Positions 51,880 to 60,548 are shown, counted from the stretch's first letter. The stretch is DNA of 64,000 bases from Maledivibacter sp. (GCA_025210375.1 JAOASB010000007.1:62001-126000); one strand, 5' to 3'. Notes: generated from the letters alone by a model not told the origin. Numbers and translations are program-made.

Positions 51880-52641
51880 ATGATAGAATTAAAAGAAGTG
51901 ATAAAGAAATTTAAAACAATAGATGGAGAAAAAATTGTATTTGATGAATTAAATTTAAGGATCAAAAAGGGAGAATTTGTGACCATAGTAGGGAGTAATG
52001 GTTCAGGAAAATCAACCCTTATGAAGATATTAACCGGTGATATAGAAGTAGATAAAGGGGAAATAGTATTTAATAATAATAATATAGAAAATCTTAATTC
52101 CTTTAAAAGAAAAAGATTTATATCAAATGTATATCAAGATCCTAATATGGGCACAGCATCGAATATGACTGTATTTGAAAATTTATCCATGGCAGATAAC
52201 AAAGGACATATATATGGACTTTCATTAGGACTGAATAGGATGAGAAAAAGCTATTACATTGAAGTTTTGAAAGAGCTTGAATTAGGCTTAGAAGAACAAC
52301 TAAATACAAAGGTAGGGCTTTTATCAGGAGGGCAAAGACAAGCCGTTGCATTGATTATGGCTACATTAAAAACTCCAAAGCTATTGTTACTAGATGAGCA
52401 TACGTCGGCGTTAGATCCTAAAACATGTGATAAAATTCTTAATAAGACCCAAAATTTAGTTAAGAAAAATGAATTGACTACAATCATGATAACCCATAAC
52501 CTAAAAACAGCATTAGAATTTGGGAATAGGCTTATTATGCTAGACAATGGCGAGGTAGTATTAGATGTTAGAGGAAAAGAAAAAGAAAAATTAACTATTG
52601 AATGTTTATTAAGAAAAATGGGGAAGGCTATATATGCTTGA
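51880..52641 (+). CDS. trpZ: Tryptophan ABC transporter, ATP-binding protein
   Basis: This 253-residue ATPase has Walker A GSNGSGKST near residue 38, Q-loop NVYQDPNMGTASNMTVFENL, signature LSGGQRQAVALIMATL, Walker B LLLDEHTSALDP and switch MITHNLKTALEFG. The DEHTSALDP variant (His after DE) is usual in this subfamily. It ends the T-box-controlled operon. Confidence 0.9.
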   Translation: MIELKEVIKKFKTIDGEKIVFDELNLRIKKGEFVTIVGSNGSGKSTLMKILTGDIEVDKGEIVFNNNNIENLNSFKRKRFISNVYQDPNMGTASNMTVFENLSMADNKGHIYGLSLGLNRMRKSYYIEVLKELELGLEEQLNTKVGLLSGGQRQAVALIMATLKTPKLLLLDEHTSALDPKTCDKILNKTQNLVKKNELTTIMITHNLKTALEFGNRLIMLDNGEVVLDVRGKEKEKLTIECLLRKMGKAIYA

Positions 52642-52761
52642 TAGCAGTGCTAACGGAACATTTTATTGACGTGTCAAAGTGACGTTTTGTTTGCTACGGA
52701 AAACAAAATAATTAGCAAAAACAATACCCCACTTATTGTCCAAATGTCATATGTATACATT

Positions 52762-52791
52762 ACCCCCACATATAAATATATATGTGGGGGT
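52762..52791 (+). promoter_or_regulatory. Hairpin covering the ribosome-binding site of the L,D-transpeptidase gene
   Basis: ACCCCCACATATA pairs with TATATGTGGGGGT just before the ATG at 52797, and GGGGGTGA in the right arm is the ribosome-binding site. The copied leader at 48208-48239 has the same hairpin with compensatory changes (C-G to G-C, A-T to C-G). This argues that the fold, not the sequence, was kept. Confidence 0.7.
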
Positions 52792-52796
52792 GACTT

Positions 52797-53567
52797 ATGT
52801 TGAGAAGGTCATTTATCTGGATACTTATATGTATAGCATGTATAAGTATTTTAATGGGCTTTGGAAGGGAGGTCTTTAAGGATACCAAACTATCTGAGTA
52901 CCTAACAAATGTCTTTAAAAATAAAGGAATCAGAGAATATAGCCTTTGGGAAGAAAGAAAAATGAAGGAAAATCCCAATTATAAGAATTTAGCTATATTT
53001 ATTGACATAAATTCCAAAACTTTAGAACTTATAAATCTTAATGATAATCAAGTAGTAAAAAGATACATAATAGCTAGTGGTAAGCAGAGTACACCCTCTC
53101 CTGTAGGAAGCTGGAGAATTATAAATAAGGGAAGATGGGGACGCGGTTTCGGAACCAGGTGGATGGGATTGAACGTACCCTGGGGGAAGTATGGTATACA
53201 TGGCACAAATAAGCCTAATTCAATAGGGTGGGCATCCTCACATGGCTGTATACGTATGAGAAATGATGATATAGAGGAATTATACAAAATAGTGAAGACG
53301 GGAACACCGGTCACCATATGGGGAGGGGTTTTTGGACCCTTTGGAAATGGATTTAGGATATTGGAACCTGGATATACAGGAGCCGATGTCTATGAAATTC
53401 AAAAAAGAATGAGGCAAAAAGGATATTATCCATTGTATGTAGATGGAATATATGGAGATGGTATGAAAAGATACGTAATAAAATTTAGAAAAGATAAGGG
53501 ATTAAGAATCACCCATAATATTGACTATGAGTTTTGTAGGGCCCTGGGGATAGAGTTAATTGAATAA
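52797..53567 (+). CDS. L,D-transpeptidase with peptidoglycan-binding domain
   Basis: The 256-residue product has an N-terminal membrane anchor (FIWILICIACISILMGFG). The YkuD catalytic domain (about 60-180) starts NLAIFIDINSKTLELINL and carries GIHGTNKPNSIGWASSHGCIRM, with the catalytic Cys near 150. A C-terminal peptidoglycan_binding_1 domain follows (GADVYEIQKRMRQKGYYPLYVDGIYG in two parts). It cross-links or modifies peptidoglycan outside the membrane. Translation may be limited by the hairpin over its RBS. Fragments of this gene occur at 48153-48279 (leader and start) and 53572-53655 (active-site region). Confidence 0.9.
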   Translation: MLRRSFIWILICIACISILMGFGREVFKDTKLSEYLTNVFKNKGIREYSLWEERKMKENPNYKNLAIFIDINSKTLELINLNDNQVVKRYIIASGKQSTPSPVGSWRIINKGRWGRGFGTRWMGLNVPWGKYGIHGTNKPNSIGWASSHGCIRMRNDDIEELYKIVKTGTPVTIWGGVFGPFGNGFRILEPGYTGADVYEIQKRMRQKGYYPLYVDGIYGDGMKRYVIKFRKDKGLRITHNIDYEFCRALGIELIE

Positions 53568-53571
53568 ATCT

Positions 53572-53655
53572 AATTCATTAGGATGGGTATTTTTTCATGG
53601 GTGTATAGGCATGAAAAATAAGGATATGGGAAAAGTATATAAAAAATTTGTTCAT
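53572..53655 (+). pseudogene. Fragment of an L,D-transpeptidase active site
   Basis: In the frame starting at 53572 the DNA reads NSLGWVFFHGCIGMKNKDMG followed by KVYKKFVH. It parallels NSIGWASSHGCIRMRNDDIE of the intact gene just upstream. No start or catalytic-domain remainder is present. It is the leftover of a second ldt copy directly behind the first. Confidence 0.8.
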
Positions 53656-53803
53656 ATTAATTCTAATTCTTGTGTTAGATATATAATATACTGGGTATAA
53701 CTATTATAGACTGATAATGAGAAGCATTAACGAATGATTAGCAAAATGAATATGAACAAATAAATTTTATTATGATTATTAGTATATATTGAGGAGGAAT
53801 ATC

Positions 53804-54316
53804 ATGAGAAAAGAAGCTATCAAATTTGCAGGAAATCCTATAACATTGAGGGGAAATGAAGTCAAGGCCGGTGACAAAGCTGAAAACTTTAAGGCTGTGA
53901 AGCAGGATATGTCAAGTTTTGATTTCTATAACGATACAAAGGACAAAATAAAAATCATCAGTGTAGCACCATCTATAGATACATCAGTTTGCTCGCTTCA
54001 GACTATGACATTCAACGAAGAGGCTTCTAAACTAGAAAGTGATGTTGAAATAATCACTATTACTGTAGATTTGCCATTTGCCCAGAAAAGATTTTGTGGA
54101 GCAAAGGGAATAAATAATATTCAAGTAGTATCAGATCATAAGGATTTAGACTTCGGAGAAAAATATGGGTTTGTTATGGATGAGTTAAGACTACTTGCTA
54201 GAGGAATTGTTGTGGTGGATAGGGATAATACTGTAAAATATGTTGAGTATGTTGAAGAAGTTACAAATGAGCCAAATTATGATAAAGCTCTAGAAGAAAC
54301 AAAAAAACTACTATAA
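53804..54316 (+). CDS. tpx: Thiol peroxidase (Tpx)
   Basis: This 170-residue atypical 2-Cys peroxiredoxin reduces hydroperoxides in the cytoplasm using thioredoxin. The peroxidatic Cys is in APSIDTSVCSLQTMTFNEEA (near 62) and the resolving Cys in QKRFCGAKGINN (near 96). It starts KEAIKFAGNPITLRGNEVKAGDKAENF, typical of Tpx. ATG 53804 has GAGGAGG ahead. Unlike the selenoprotein Prx at 13632, both positions are ordinary Cys. It is monocistronic. Confidence 0.95.
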   Translation: MRKEAIKFAGNPITLRGNEVKAGDKAENFKAVKQDMSSFDFYNDTKDKIKIISVAPSIDTSVCSLQTMTFNEEASKLESDVEIITITVDLPFAQKRFCGAKGINNIQVVSDHKDLDFGEKYGFVMDELRLLARGIVVVDRDNTVKYVEYVEEVTNEPNYDKALEETKKLL

Positions 54317-54345
54317 AATCTTCATTCAAACATAAATATAAAAGC

Positions 54346-54511
54346 AATGAATAAGGCATATGAAAGAAATAAATAGGGCATTTTATGAAGAAATTTGGAT
54401 TGTTTTCGAGGTATCGTAGGGGAGCATATCGTGTATATGTAAGGGAACGATAACGAAGATAAATAATTCAAATAACAAGTGAAATGACCTATTTATTTTT
54501 TGAATATGCCT
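54346..54511. repeat. Structured intergenic element, second copy of the TTCGAGG...AACGAAGA core
   Basis: Outer arms AATAAGGCATA/TATGCCTTAT and AATAAATAGG/CCTATTTATT enclose a core TTCGAGG-TATCGT-...-ACGATA-ACGAAGA with central GGAGCATAT...ATATGTAAGGG. The core matches 16516-16605 in its flanks and central hairpin while the TATCGT/ACGATA stem differs in sequence but still pairs. It lies behind tpx and may also act as its terminator. Confidence 0.6.
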
Positions 54512-54667
54512 TATACTATGAGCATTGAGAACTTTGCTTGTGGTATTATTTATTGTTTAGGCTTCATATAATATTACAAATAAATATGAGTATGGTAAAA
54601 TTTTATGATTGATTGTTAAGCCCTTTAAATATTACAATAGTATATAGAATAAGTTTTATTCATACCA

Positions 54668-54742
54668 GATTATTCATGAAATGTTTGAAAAAATAGGTAG
54701 CAGAGTTTAAGTTTTTCTATGGATAATATGGGATTTATGCTT
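54668..54742. repeat. Hairpin-family segment with AGATTATTCATGAAATGTTT edge
   Basis: The left part is close to the reverse complement of AAACATTTCATGGATAATCT at about 22900-22920, and both resemble the ends of the hairpin at 11771-11836 (AGATTATCCATG). The right part contains TATGGATAATATGGGATTT. It is too diverged to define full boundaries. Confidence 0.4.
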
Positions 54743-54771
54743 TGATTTTCAGTTCATTAAAAATCAATAAT

Positions 54772-54800
54772 ACCTCACCAAAATAAAGGTGGGGTTTTTT
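54772..54800 (+). terminator. Terminator in the leader of the GH18 gene
   Basis: ACCTCACC pairs with GGTGGGGT around AAAATAAA, followed by six T. It ends only about 12 bases before the ribosome-binding site of the gene at 54826, so it either closes upstream transcription or attenuates the GH18 gene. Confidence 0.7.
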
Positions 54801-54825
54801 ACAATCAAAAAAGGGGGGATATATT

Positions 54826-56514
54826 TTGAAAAAAGACAATTTATCTATAGTTGGATTTCTTTTAATTACCTTGCTTACATTTATTTTTATTGTTTACAGT
54901 TCTCACCTTGAGGTTCAGCCTGTCTTAAATAACATGGAAGATGAAAAGTTGCTGATAAAAAAGCCCAATTCCTTTATTGAATATCATATAAAAGATAATG
55001 AGTTTATATTGGATAAAGATAAGACCCTTTATCTATCCGTTGATATACTATCTAAACACTTGATGGTAAAAACCTATTTTGACCCCGAAGCTAAAATAGC
55101 AATAATAACAACCCTGGATAAGGTTATAAGATTCTATGGTGAAACTGATAAAGTTAAGATAAATGATAGAGAAGTAGATCATATTAAGCCTATGATTATC
55201 AATGATGGAAAGCCTTTGATACCAATAAATCAAATCGAAGGTGATTTAAATATTGATAGTAATATTTCAGAAGGTACTAATAATGTGGTTATTAATAGTT
55301 TACTGGATAATAGTGCCATAGGAAAAACAAGTAAGAATAATGTGATATTAAAAAAAGAAAAAAATATTTGGGCTAATATCGTAGGAATATTAAATGAAGG
55401 GGAGAAACTCGAAATAATCGGAGAAGATAATGGATGGGTTAGAGTAGTAACCAGTGATAGTACAGAGGGTTTCATAAAAGAACAATATGTCGTAAATAGA
55501 GAAGAAGTTATTGGTGTTCAGCCTGAAAAAAGTCAATCGATTTGGCAGCCCGAGAGGGATAAAATATTCCTTACATGGGAGAGTGTGTATTCTAGAAATC
55601 CTGATACAAAAAAAATCAGCCCTATGGATGGATTAAATGTCATATCCCCTACCTGGATACATCTTATAAGTCCAGATGGACAATTGAAGCATAAAATAAG
55701 TAAGAATTATATTAGATGGGCTAAGAAAAGGGGCTACAAGGTATGGGCTCTTTTCTCAAATTCCTTTGACCCTAAGCTTACGGATGAATTTCTAAATAAT
55801 ACTACAGCCCGTGAAAGGGTTATAGGGGATCTGATAAAGCTAATAAAAGATAATAATATGGATGGAATAAATATTGACTTTGAAAATGTGTATTTGAAGG
55901 ATAAAGAATTGTTGGTACAATTTATTAGGGAAATGACACCGATTTTTCATGAGAACAATCTAGTTGTATCTATTGATGTAACAGTAATAGGTGGAAGTGA
56001 TAATTGGTCAAGATTTTTAGATAGAAAAGCCTTGGGTGAAGTTGTGGATTATATGGCGGTTATGACCTATGATGAGCATTGGGCTTCAAGTCCTGTAAGC
56101 GGGTCTGTAGCTTCATTAGGTTGGGTTGATAAAAGTATTGAGAGAATACTTGAGGAAGTACCAGCTGAAAAGATTTTATTGGGATTACCATTTTACACTA
56201 GAATATGGACAGAAACCCCATCAAATTCAAAAGCAAATAAAGTGAATGTAAAATCAAAGGCAATTTCAATGAATACTGCAAGAAACATACTTGAAAAGGA
56301 TAATGTTATAAAATTATGGGACGAGAATGCAGGACAATATTATGTTGTATATTCTGAAGGGAATAAAGTCTATAAGATATGGATGGAAGATTCTAAGTCC
56401 ATCAAGCTTAAAACAGATATTGTCAATAAATATAACCTAGCAGGCGTAGCGGCATGGAGAAGAGGTTTTGAAACTGAAGATATATGGACTACAATAAACG
56501 AAAATATAAATTAA
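54826..56514 (+). CDS. Membrane-anchored glycoside hydrolase family 18 protein with SH3 domain
   Basis: The 562-residue product has an N-terminal membrane anchor (IVGFLLITLLTFIFIVYS), then a copper-amine-oxidase-N-like stalk domain (about 40-150), then an SH3b domain (about 165-225: VGILNEGEKLEIIGEDNGWVRV). A GH18 chitinase-like barrel follows (about 245-560). The catalytic strand reads MDGINIDFEN near 345-354, so the DxxDxDxE motif is represented by DGINIDFE with the acid Glu kept. YMAVMTYDEHW and LGLPFYTRIW are also typical. The layout resembles spore-cortex or cell-wall N-acetylglucosaminidases of Bacilli and Clostridia. The start is TTG 54826 behind AAGGGGGG. Confidence 0.87.
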   Translation: MKKDNLSIVGFLLITLLTFIFIVYSSHLEVQPVLNNMEDEKLLIKKPNSFIEYHIKDNEFILDKDKTLYLSVDILSKHLMVKTYFDPEAKIAIITTLDKVIRFYGETDKVKINDREVDHIKPMIINDGKPLIPINQIEGDLNIDSNISEGTNNVVINSLLDNSAIGKTSKNNVILKKEKNIWANIVGILNEGEKLEIIGEDNGWVRVVTSDSTEGFIKEQYVVNREEVIGVQPEKSQSIWQPERDKIFLTWESVYSRNPDTKKISPMDGLNVISPTWIHLISPDGQLKHKISKNYIRWAKKRGYKVWALFSNSFDPKLTDEFLNNTTARERVIGDLIKLIKDNNMDGINIDFENVYLKDKELLVQFIREMTPIFHENNLVVSIDVTVIGGSDNWSRFLDRKALGEVVDYMAVMTYDEHWASSPVSGSVASLGWVDKSIERILEEVPAEKILLGLPFYTRIWTETPSNSKANKVNVKSKAISMNTARNILEKDNVIKLWDENAGQYYVVYSEGNKVYKIWMEDSKSIKLKTDIVNKYNLAGVAAWRRGFETEDIWTTINENIN

Positions 56515-56520
56515 GTCACA

Positions 56521-56585
56521 TTAAAAATACCCAGAAACATCGGATGTTTTGATATGTATAAGTTAAGATTTACTTGGAACCCTAT
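56521..56585 (+). repeat. Partial family A repeat
   Basis: TACCCAGAAACATCGGATGT and the end AAGATTTACTTGGAACCCTATA-like portion match the right two thirds of the copy at 49200-49303. The left end is missing. It begins just behind the GH18 stop codon. Confidence 0.55.
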
Positions 56586-56587
56586 AG

Positions 56588-56711
56588 TTTTACGCTCCTC
56601 CTACAAACCAGTTTCTCATCTAAATAGAAAGAAGACAAAACTGCTTTGTAAAGGGAGCTAAAAGGAAACCTCAGAGGCTACTTTCGTTCCTTAAGTTTTA
56701 TTGGCGTAAAA
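56588..56711. other. Unexplained segment bounded by TTTTACGC/GCGTAAAA
   Basis: TTTTACGC at 56588-56595 and GCGTAAAA at 56704-56711 can pair, enclosing about 110 bp with small internal stems (CCTCAGAGG). No reading frame is present. The DNA after it ends TTTATTTTTTGAATGTGCC, like the right edge of the element at 54346-54511, so this may be a diverged member of that group. Confidence 0.4.
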
Positions 56712-56811
56712 TTATGACTAGTTTATTTTTTGAATGTGCCTAAATAGTTCTTTAAAAGATAGAAAAAATAATATAAAATATGAGAAAAGAACCTTGTGAG
56801 GAGAAAAGGAT

Positions 56812-57210
56812 ATGCTATTTAGATTGATTTTACTTTTTACCATAACTCCAATAGTAGAATTATTTTTACTTCTTGAGTTATCAAAGATAACAAGTATATG
56901 GACTACCATAGGCATAGTTTTGGTTACAGGAGTTATTGGTGCCAGCCTAGCAAAAAGCCAGGGTAGGTTAATCATTACTAAAATTAGAATGGAATTAAAC
57001 GAAGGCAGAATGCCTGGGGATCAGCTAATAAATGGCTTATGTGTATTGGTAGGAGGAGCTTTACTACTAACTCCAGGAATTGTAACTGATATATTAGGAT
57101 TTAGCTTAGTTATCCCTGTAACTAGAGAAATCTTTAAAGGATTTGTGAAGAAAATACTTTCTAAAAGACTTCAAGATGGGAGTATAAATATACATTATAG
57201 AAGATGGTAA
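56812..57210 (+). CDS. fxsA: FxsA family membrane protein
   Basis: This 132-residue cytoplasmic membrane protein has three to four helices. FRLILLFTITPIVELFLLLELSK at the start, GVIGASLAKSQGRLIITKIRMELNEGRMPGDQLINGL in the middle (in parts) and LLTPGIVTDILGFSLVIPVTRE are characteristic of FxsA, named for relieving F exclusion of phage T7 when overproduced in E. coli. Its normal role is unknown. AGGAGAAAAGG precedes the ATG. The gene is followed by a terminator that carries a family A repeat in its loop. Confidence 0.9.
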   Translation: MLFRLILLFTITPIVELFLLLELSKITSIWTTIGIVLVTGVIGASLAKSQGRLIITKIRMELNEGRMPGDQLINGLCVLVGGALLLTPGIVTDILGFSLVIPVTREIFKGFVKKILSKRLQDGSINIHYRRW

Positions 57211-57235
57211 GTGAATAAAGCTTCTTATGATATTT

Positions 57236-57310
57236 AGACGGTTTTCATATATAGATTTCCTAAAGTTAAACTTTTGACTGGAATCTCTATAATGAAAACT
57301 GTCTTTTTTT
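57236..57310 (+). terminator. fxsA terminator with a family A repeat inserted in its loop
   Basis: AGACGGTTTTCAT at 57236-57248 pairs with ATGAAAACTGTCT at 57292-57304, followed by a T-run. The loop (57250-57291) is exactly a 42-bp family A short element, TATAGATTTCC to GGAATCTCTATA. An element thus appears to have landed in the original terminator loop without destroying it. Confidence 0.75.
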
Positions 57311-57477
57311 GAAATCAAAGAATATGTTTCTAAATCTATATAAAGGGTTTTTGGAAAAAAAGTAGAATTAGTAATTTGTATTTATAGAAAATTTATAAAA
57401 ATCCGAAAATTTATTAGTGGGTATGGATAATAAATACAGTTATTCTATATTATCTTTATGTGAGGAGATGAGGAAGC

Positions 57478-58902
57478 TTGGATCATAAATTTCTATTAGA
57501 AGCAATACTTACCCATCTAGATGAAGGAATAATAGTGGTTGATACAAATGCAAATGTAACTTTTTATAATGAACCGGCAACAAGCATAGCAGGGATTTCA
57601 AAGGAAGAAGCTATTGGTAAAAATATATTAGATATTTTTACAGATTTAAATAATGAAACTAGCACATTTTATCATGTGCTTCGGACTAAACAGTCGATAA
57701 TTGATTATGTGCAGACCTATGCTAATTACCAAGAAAAGAAGGTCACAACAGTAACATCAACCATTCCCTTATTAAAGGAAGGAAAGCTTGTTGGAGCCTT
57801 GGAGATATATAGACCCTTTAATAGTGTTAAGGAATTATCCGATAAGGTTGTTACTTTGCAAAAGGAATTATTCAAGAAGAATTCAAGTGAAAATGAATAC
57901 AAGGGCAATGGGACTCAATATATGTTCAAGGATATTGTTGGGAAAAGTGATGCCATAGTAGAGCTTAAGACAAAAGCAAAAAAAATTGCAGAAAGTTCAT
58001 CTCCGGTATTAGTCTATGGAGAAACTGGAACCGGTAAGGAACTACTAGTACAGGGAATCCACAACGCAAGTATACGAAGAAGGGATAAGCCCTTTATTGC
58101 ACAAAATTGTGCCGCAATTCCTAACAGCCTATTAGAAGCTATTCTCTTTGGAACATCCCTAGGAAGTTTTACGGGGGCCAAGGATAAACCAGGATTGTTT
58201 GAATTAGCCGATGGAGGGACTCTTTTTCTAGATGAAATCAATTCAATGGATATAGAGCTTCAAGCCAAGCTACTAAGAGTTCTTCAAGATGGTATTATCA
58301 GAAGAGTAGGAGGTAAGAAAACTATCAAGGTGGATGTAAGAGTAATCGCTTCTACAAATGAACACCCCATAAGGGTTATTGAACAGAAAAAACTAAGGAA
58401 AGATCTGTATTATAGATTGAATGTTATTTCTTTAAACATTCCTCCCTTGAGGGAAAGAATAGAGGATATATTTGTCTTAGTAGAAAATTTTATAAAATTA
58501 TATAATAAAAAATTAGATAAATGGGTGGTAGGAGTAACAGAAGAATGTATGGAGTTAATGCTTAGGTATAATTGGCCTGGCAATATAAGAGAATTAAAAT
58601 ATACTATTGAAAGCATTATGAATTTTACTGATGAAGACAGAATATCAGTAGATGATCTACCTTTACATATAAGACAATATAAGGCAAGTGAAATAATACA
58701 AGAAGAAATAGAACAAGACCATATTGAACTTCCTCCACTTAAGAAAGCAATATCACAATATGAGAAAAAATTAGTTATAAGAGCTTTGGAAAGGTCAAAT
58801 GGTAATTGTGCAGAGGCTGCAAGATTATTAAAGGTTCCCAGACAAACTTTGCATAATAAAATCAAGAAGTATGATATAAAATTAATGTATAGAATTGAAT
58901 AA
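57478..58902 (+). CDS. RocR-like sigma-54-dependent transcription activator
   Basis: The 474-residue activator is close in size to Bacillus RocR. It has an N-terminal PAS domain (about 5-115: LDEGIIVVDTNANVTFYNEPA). The AAA+ motor (about 155-390) has Walker A GETGTGKE near 181-188, GSFTGA near 228, Walker B LFLDEINSMD and LRKDLYYRLNVISLNIPPLRER. The Fis-type HTH at the end reads NCAEAARLLKVPRQTLHNKIKKY. The start is TTG 57478 with AGGAG about ten bases ahead. RocR senses ornithine/citrulline and drives arginine/proline catabolic genes. Here the nearby targets are the -24/-12 promoters at 60549 and 62487, each with two GTCYC-GAGAY sites upstream. Confidence 0.87.
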   Translation: MDHKFLLEAILTHLDEGIIVVDTNANVTFYNEPATSIAGISKEEAIGKNILDIFTDLNNETSTFYHVLRTKQSIIDYVQTYANYQEKKVTTVTSTIPLLKEGKLVGALEIYRPFNSVKELSDKVVTLQKELFKKNSSENEYKGNGTQYMFKDIVGKSDAIVELKTKAKKIAESSSPVLVYGETGTGKELLVQGIHNASIRRRDKPFIAQNCAAIPNSLLEAILFGTSLGSFTGAKDKPGLFELADGGTLFLDEINSMDIELQAKLLRVLQDGIIRRVGGKKTIKVDVRVIASTNEHPIRVIEQKKLRKDLYYRLNVISLNIPPLRERIEDIFVLVENFIKLYNKKLDKWVVGVTEECMELMLRYNWPGNIRELKYTIESIMNFTDEDRISVDDLPLHIRQYKASEIIQEEIEQDHIELPPLKKAISQYEKKLVIRALERSNGNCAEAARLLKVPRQTLHNKIKKYDIKLMYRIE

Positions 58903-58906
58903 TAAT

Positions 58907-58974
58907 TTGAGGAAATTGCATAATTTTTACTTGGCAGAATTGCATAATATACAAGGTAATTATGGAATTTGCTC
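58907..58974 (+). repeat. Dispersed repeat family B, internally deleted copy (68 bp)
   Basis: Both ends equal those of 37661-37780 (TTGAGGAAATTGCATAA at left, GGTAATTATGGAATTTGCTC at right), but about 52 bp in the middle are missing. It starts four bases behind the RocR-like gene's stop codon. Confidence 0.7.
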
Positions 58975-59182
58975 ATTTGATAATTGTACTAAAAGAAGAA
59001 TAATGAAGACACTTAAAATAAAATCCTTAAACAATATAATTTATATTTTAATAATGAAAATATTACCATAAAAAGGTATAATAGATATGAAACAAAAAAG
59101 TACAAGAATATTTAAAGCCATAACTTAAAAGTACGACATAAATCTCAAACCAAAAAATAATTTAAAGTATGGAGGGATTGAA

Positions 59183-60283
59183 ATGTTGAATAGTCAGTAC
59201 ATTGATAAGCTCATAAGTATAATGAAGGATGAAGGGCTAGATGCAATGTTTATAGCACCTTCAGAGGATTTAGAATTTTTAATGGGTTTTTCACCCCATA
59301 TGGATGAAAGATTTCAAGGACTCTTTATAACTAATGATTCTAAGTTGTTTTACATAGTTCCCCAGTTAAACAGAGAAGAAATTAAAGATGCTTTAGGTGA
59401 AATGGGAGGCGTTTTCGATTGGGGGGATGGAGAAGGATTTTTAGGTGTCCTTTCCAAGACCTTTGAGGACTACAATTTGATAGGCAAAACCATTGGGGTA
59501 AATGGGACGGCAAGGACCGTTAATATGTTGGATATAAAAGGCATAGTAGATGTTGATTTTAAAAATGGGAAACCTATCTTAGAAGAATTAAGAATTATAA
59601 AGAGTGAAGATGAGATAGATAGACTTAGGGAAGCCGCTAGGATGGCAGATAAAGTATTTGAGGAGCTTGTAAAATTTATTAAGCCGGGGATAATGGAAAG
59701 GGATATTAGTAATAAAATTGAAGAATTATTTATGGAAATGGGTGCCGATGGACTATCGTTTTCACCAATTGTAGCTTCAGGCCCTAATAGTTCAAAACCT
59801 CACTACAATAAAGATTCTAGAATCATCCAAGAAAAAGATGTAATAATTCTTGACTTTGGGTGCAAATACAAAGGGCTTTGCTCAGATATGTCAAGGACAG
59901 TTTTTGTTGGAGATATCTCTGAAGAAGAAAAAAGAATATATGATATAGTTTATAGAGCCAATGATGAAGCGGAAAAATTTGTAAAGGTAGGAGTTGCTGC
60001 CCAAAGTGTTGATGAGGTTGCCAGGAATATTATTAAAGAAGAAGGACATGGTGAACATTTCCTAAATAGAGTTGGTCATGGAATAGGCTATAGTGTTCAT
60101 GAAGCTCCGTATATAAAGGGAGGAAATGAAAGAAAGCTTCAGACCGGAATGGCTTTTAGTGTTGAGCCAGGAATATATATACCTGGTAAATTTGGTATGA
60201 GGATAGAAGACATTGTGGCAATCAGTAAAAATGGGGCAGAGGTGTTAAATAAAGCTCCTAAAAAACCAATTGTTATAAAGTAA
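59183..60283 (+). CDS. Xaa-Pro peptidase (M24 family)
   Basis: This 366-residue cytoplasmic metallopeptidase has a creatinase-like N-terminal domain (1-130) and a pita-bread M24 catalytic domain. The five metal ligands are visible: Asp in ILDFGCKYKGLCSDMSRT (two Asp), His in GHGIGYSVHEAPYI, Glu in FSVEPGIYI and Glu in MRIEDIV. It releases residues ahead of proline, so it yields free proline or X-Pro products from peptides. Its place between a RocR-like activator and a proline symporter supports proline scavenging. It has its own RBS (GGAGGGA) and no sigma-54 site directly ahead. Confidence 0.88.
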   Translation: MLNSQYIDKLISIMKDEGLDAMFIAPSEDLEFLMGFSPHMDERFQGLFITNDSKLFYIVPQLNREEIKDALGEMGGVFDWGDGEGFLGVLSKTFEDYNLIGKTIGVNGTARTVNMLDIKGIVDVDFKNGKPILEELRIIKSEDEIDRLREAARMADKVFEELVKFIKPGIMERDISNKIEELFMEMGADGLSFSPIVASGPNSSKPHYNKDSRIIQEKDVIILDFGCKYKGLCSDMSRTVFVGDISEEEKRIYDIVYRANDEAEKFVKVGVAAQSVDEVARNIIKEEGHGEHFLNRVGHGIGYSVHEAPYIKGGNERKLQTGMAFSVEPGIYIPGKFGMRIEDIVAISKNGAEVLNKAPKKPIVIK

Positions 60284-60318
60284 ATATGGGCTTAAAATAT
60301 TTCTGTAGTTATGTAGGT

Positions 60319-60376
60319 GTCCCAGAAAAAAGACTTTGTATTAAAAATAATATATAAGTTGTCTCAAAAAAGAGAT
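60319..60376 (+). promoter_or_regulatory. Paired activator sites upstream of the proline symporter promoter
   Basis: GTCCCAGAAAAAAGAC at 60319-60334 and GTCTCAAAAAAGAGAT at 60361-60376 have centres 42 bp apart. The same pair, GTCCCGAAAAAGAGAC and GTCTCAAAAAAGAGAT, occurs upstream of the glycyl-radical operon with centres 43 bp apart. The inverted-repeat form (GTCYC...GAGAY) suits a Fis-type HTH dimer, and the spacing of about four helical turns suits co-operative binding. Confidence 0.65.
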
Positions 60377-60548
60377 AATATATGGAATAAAAGAAAAATA
60401 TTGTATAATAATTAATATTTCAAAAATTTTGACCCTATGGAGGTCTTCAAAATATTGATAGATGCTTTCTTGGTTTACAAGGTAAAACTAGTATTTATCA
60501 GTAATTTAGAAGAGTTTTCATAGGTGTTTTTTTTAGTGGTCATAGATA

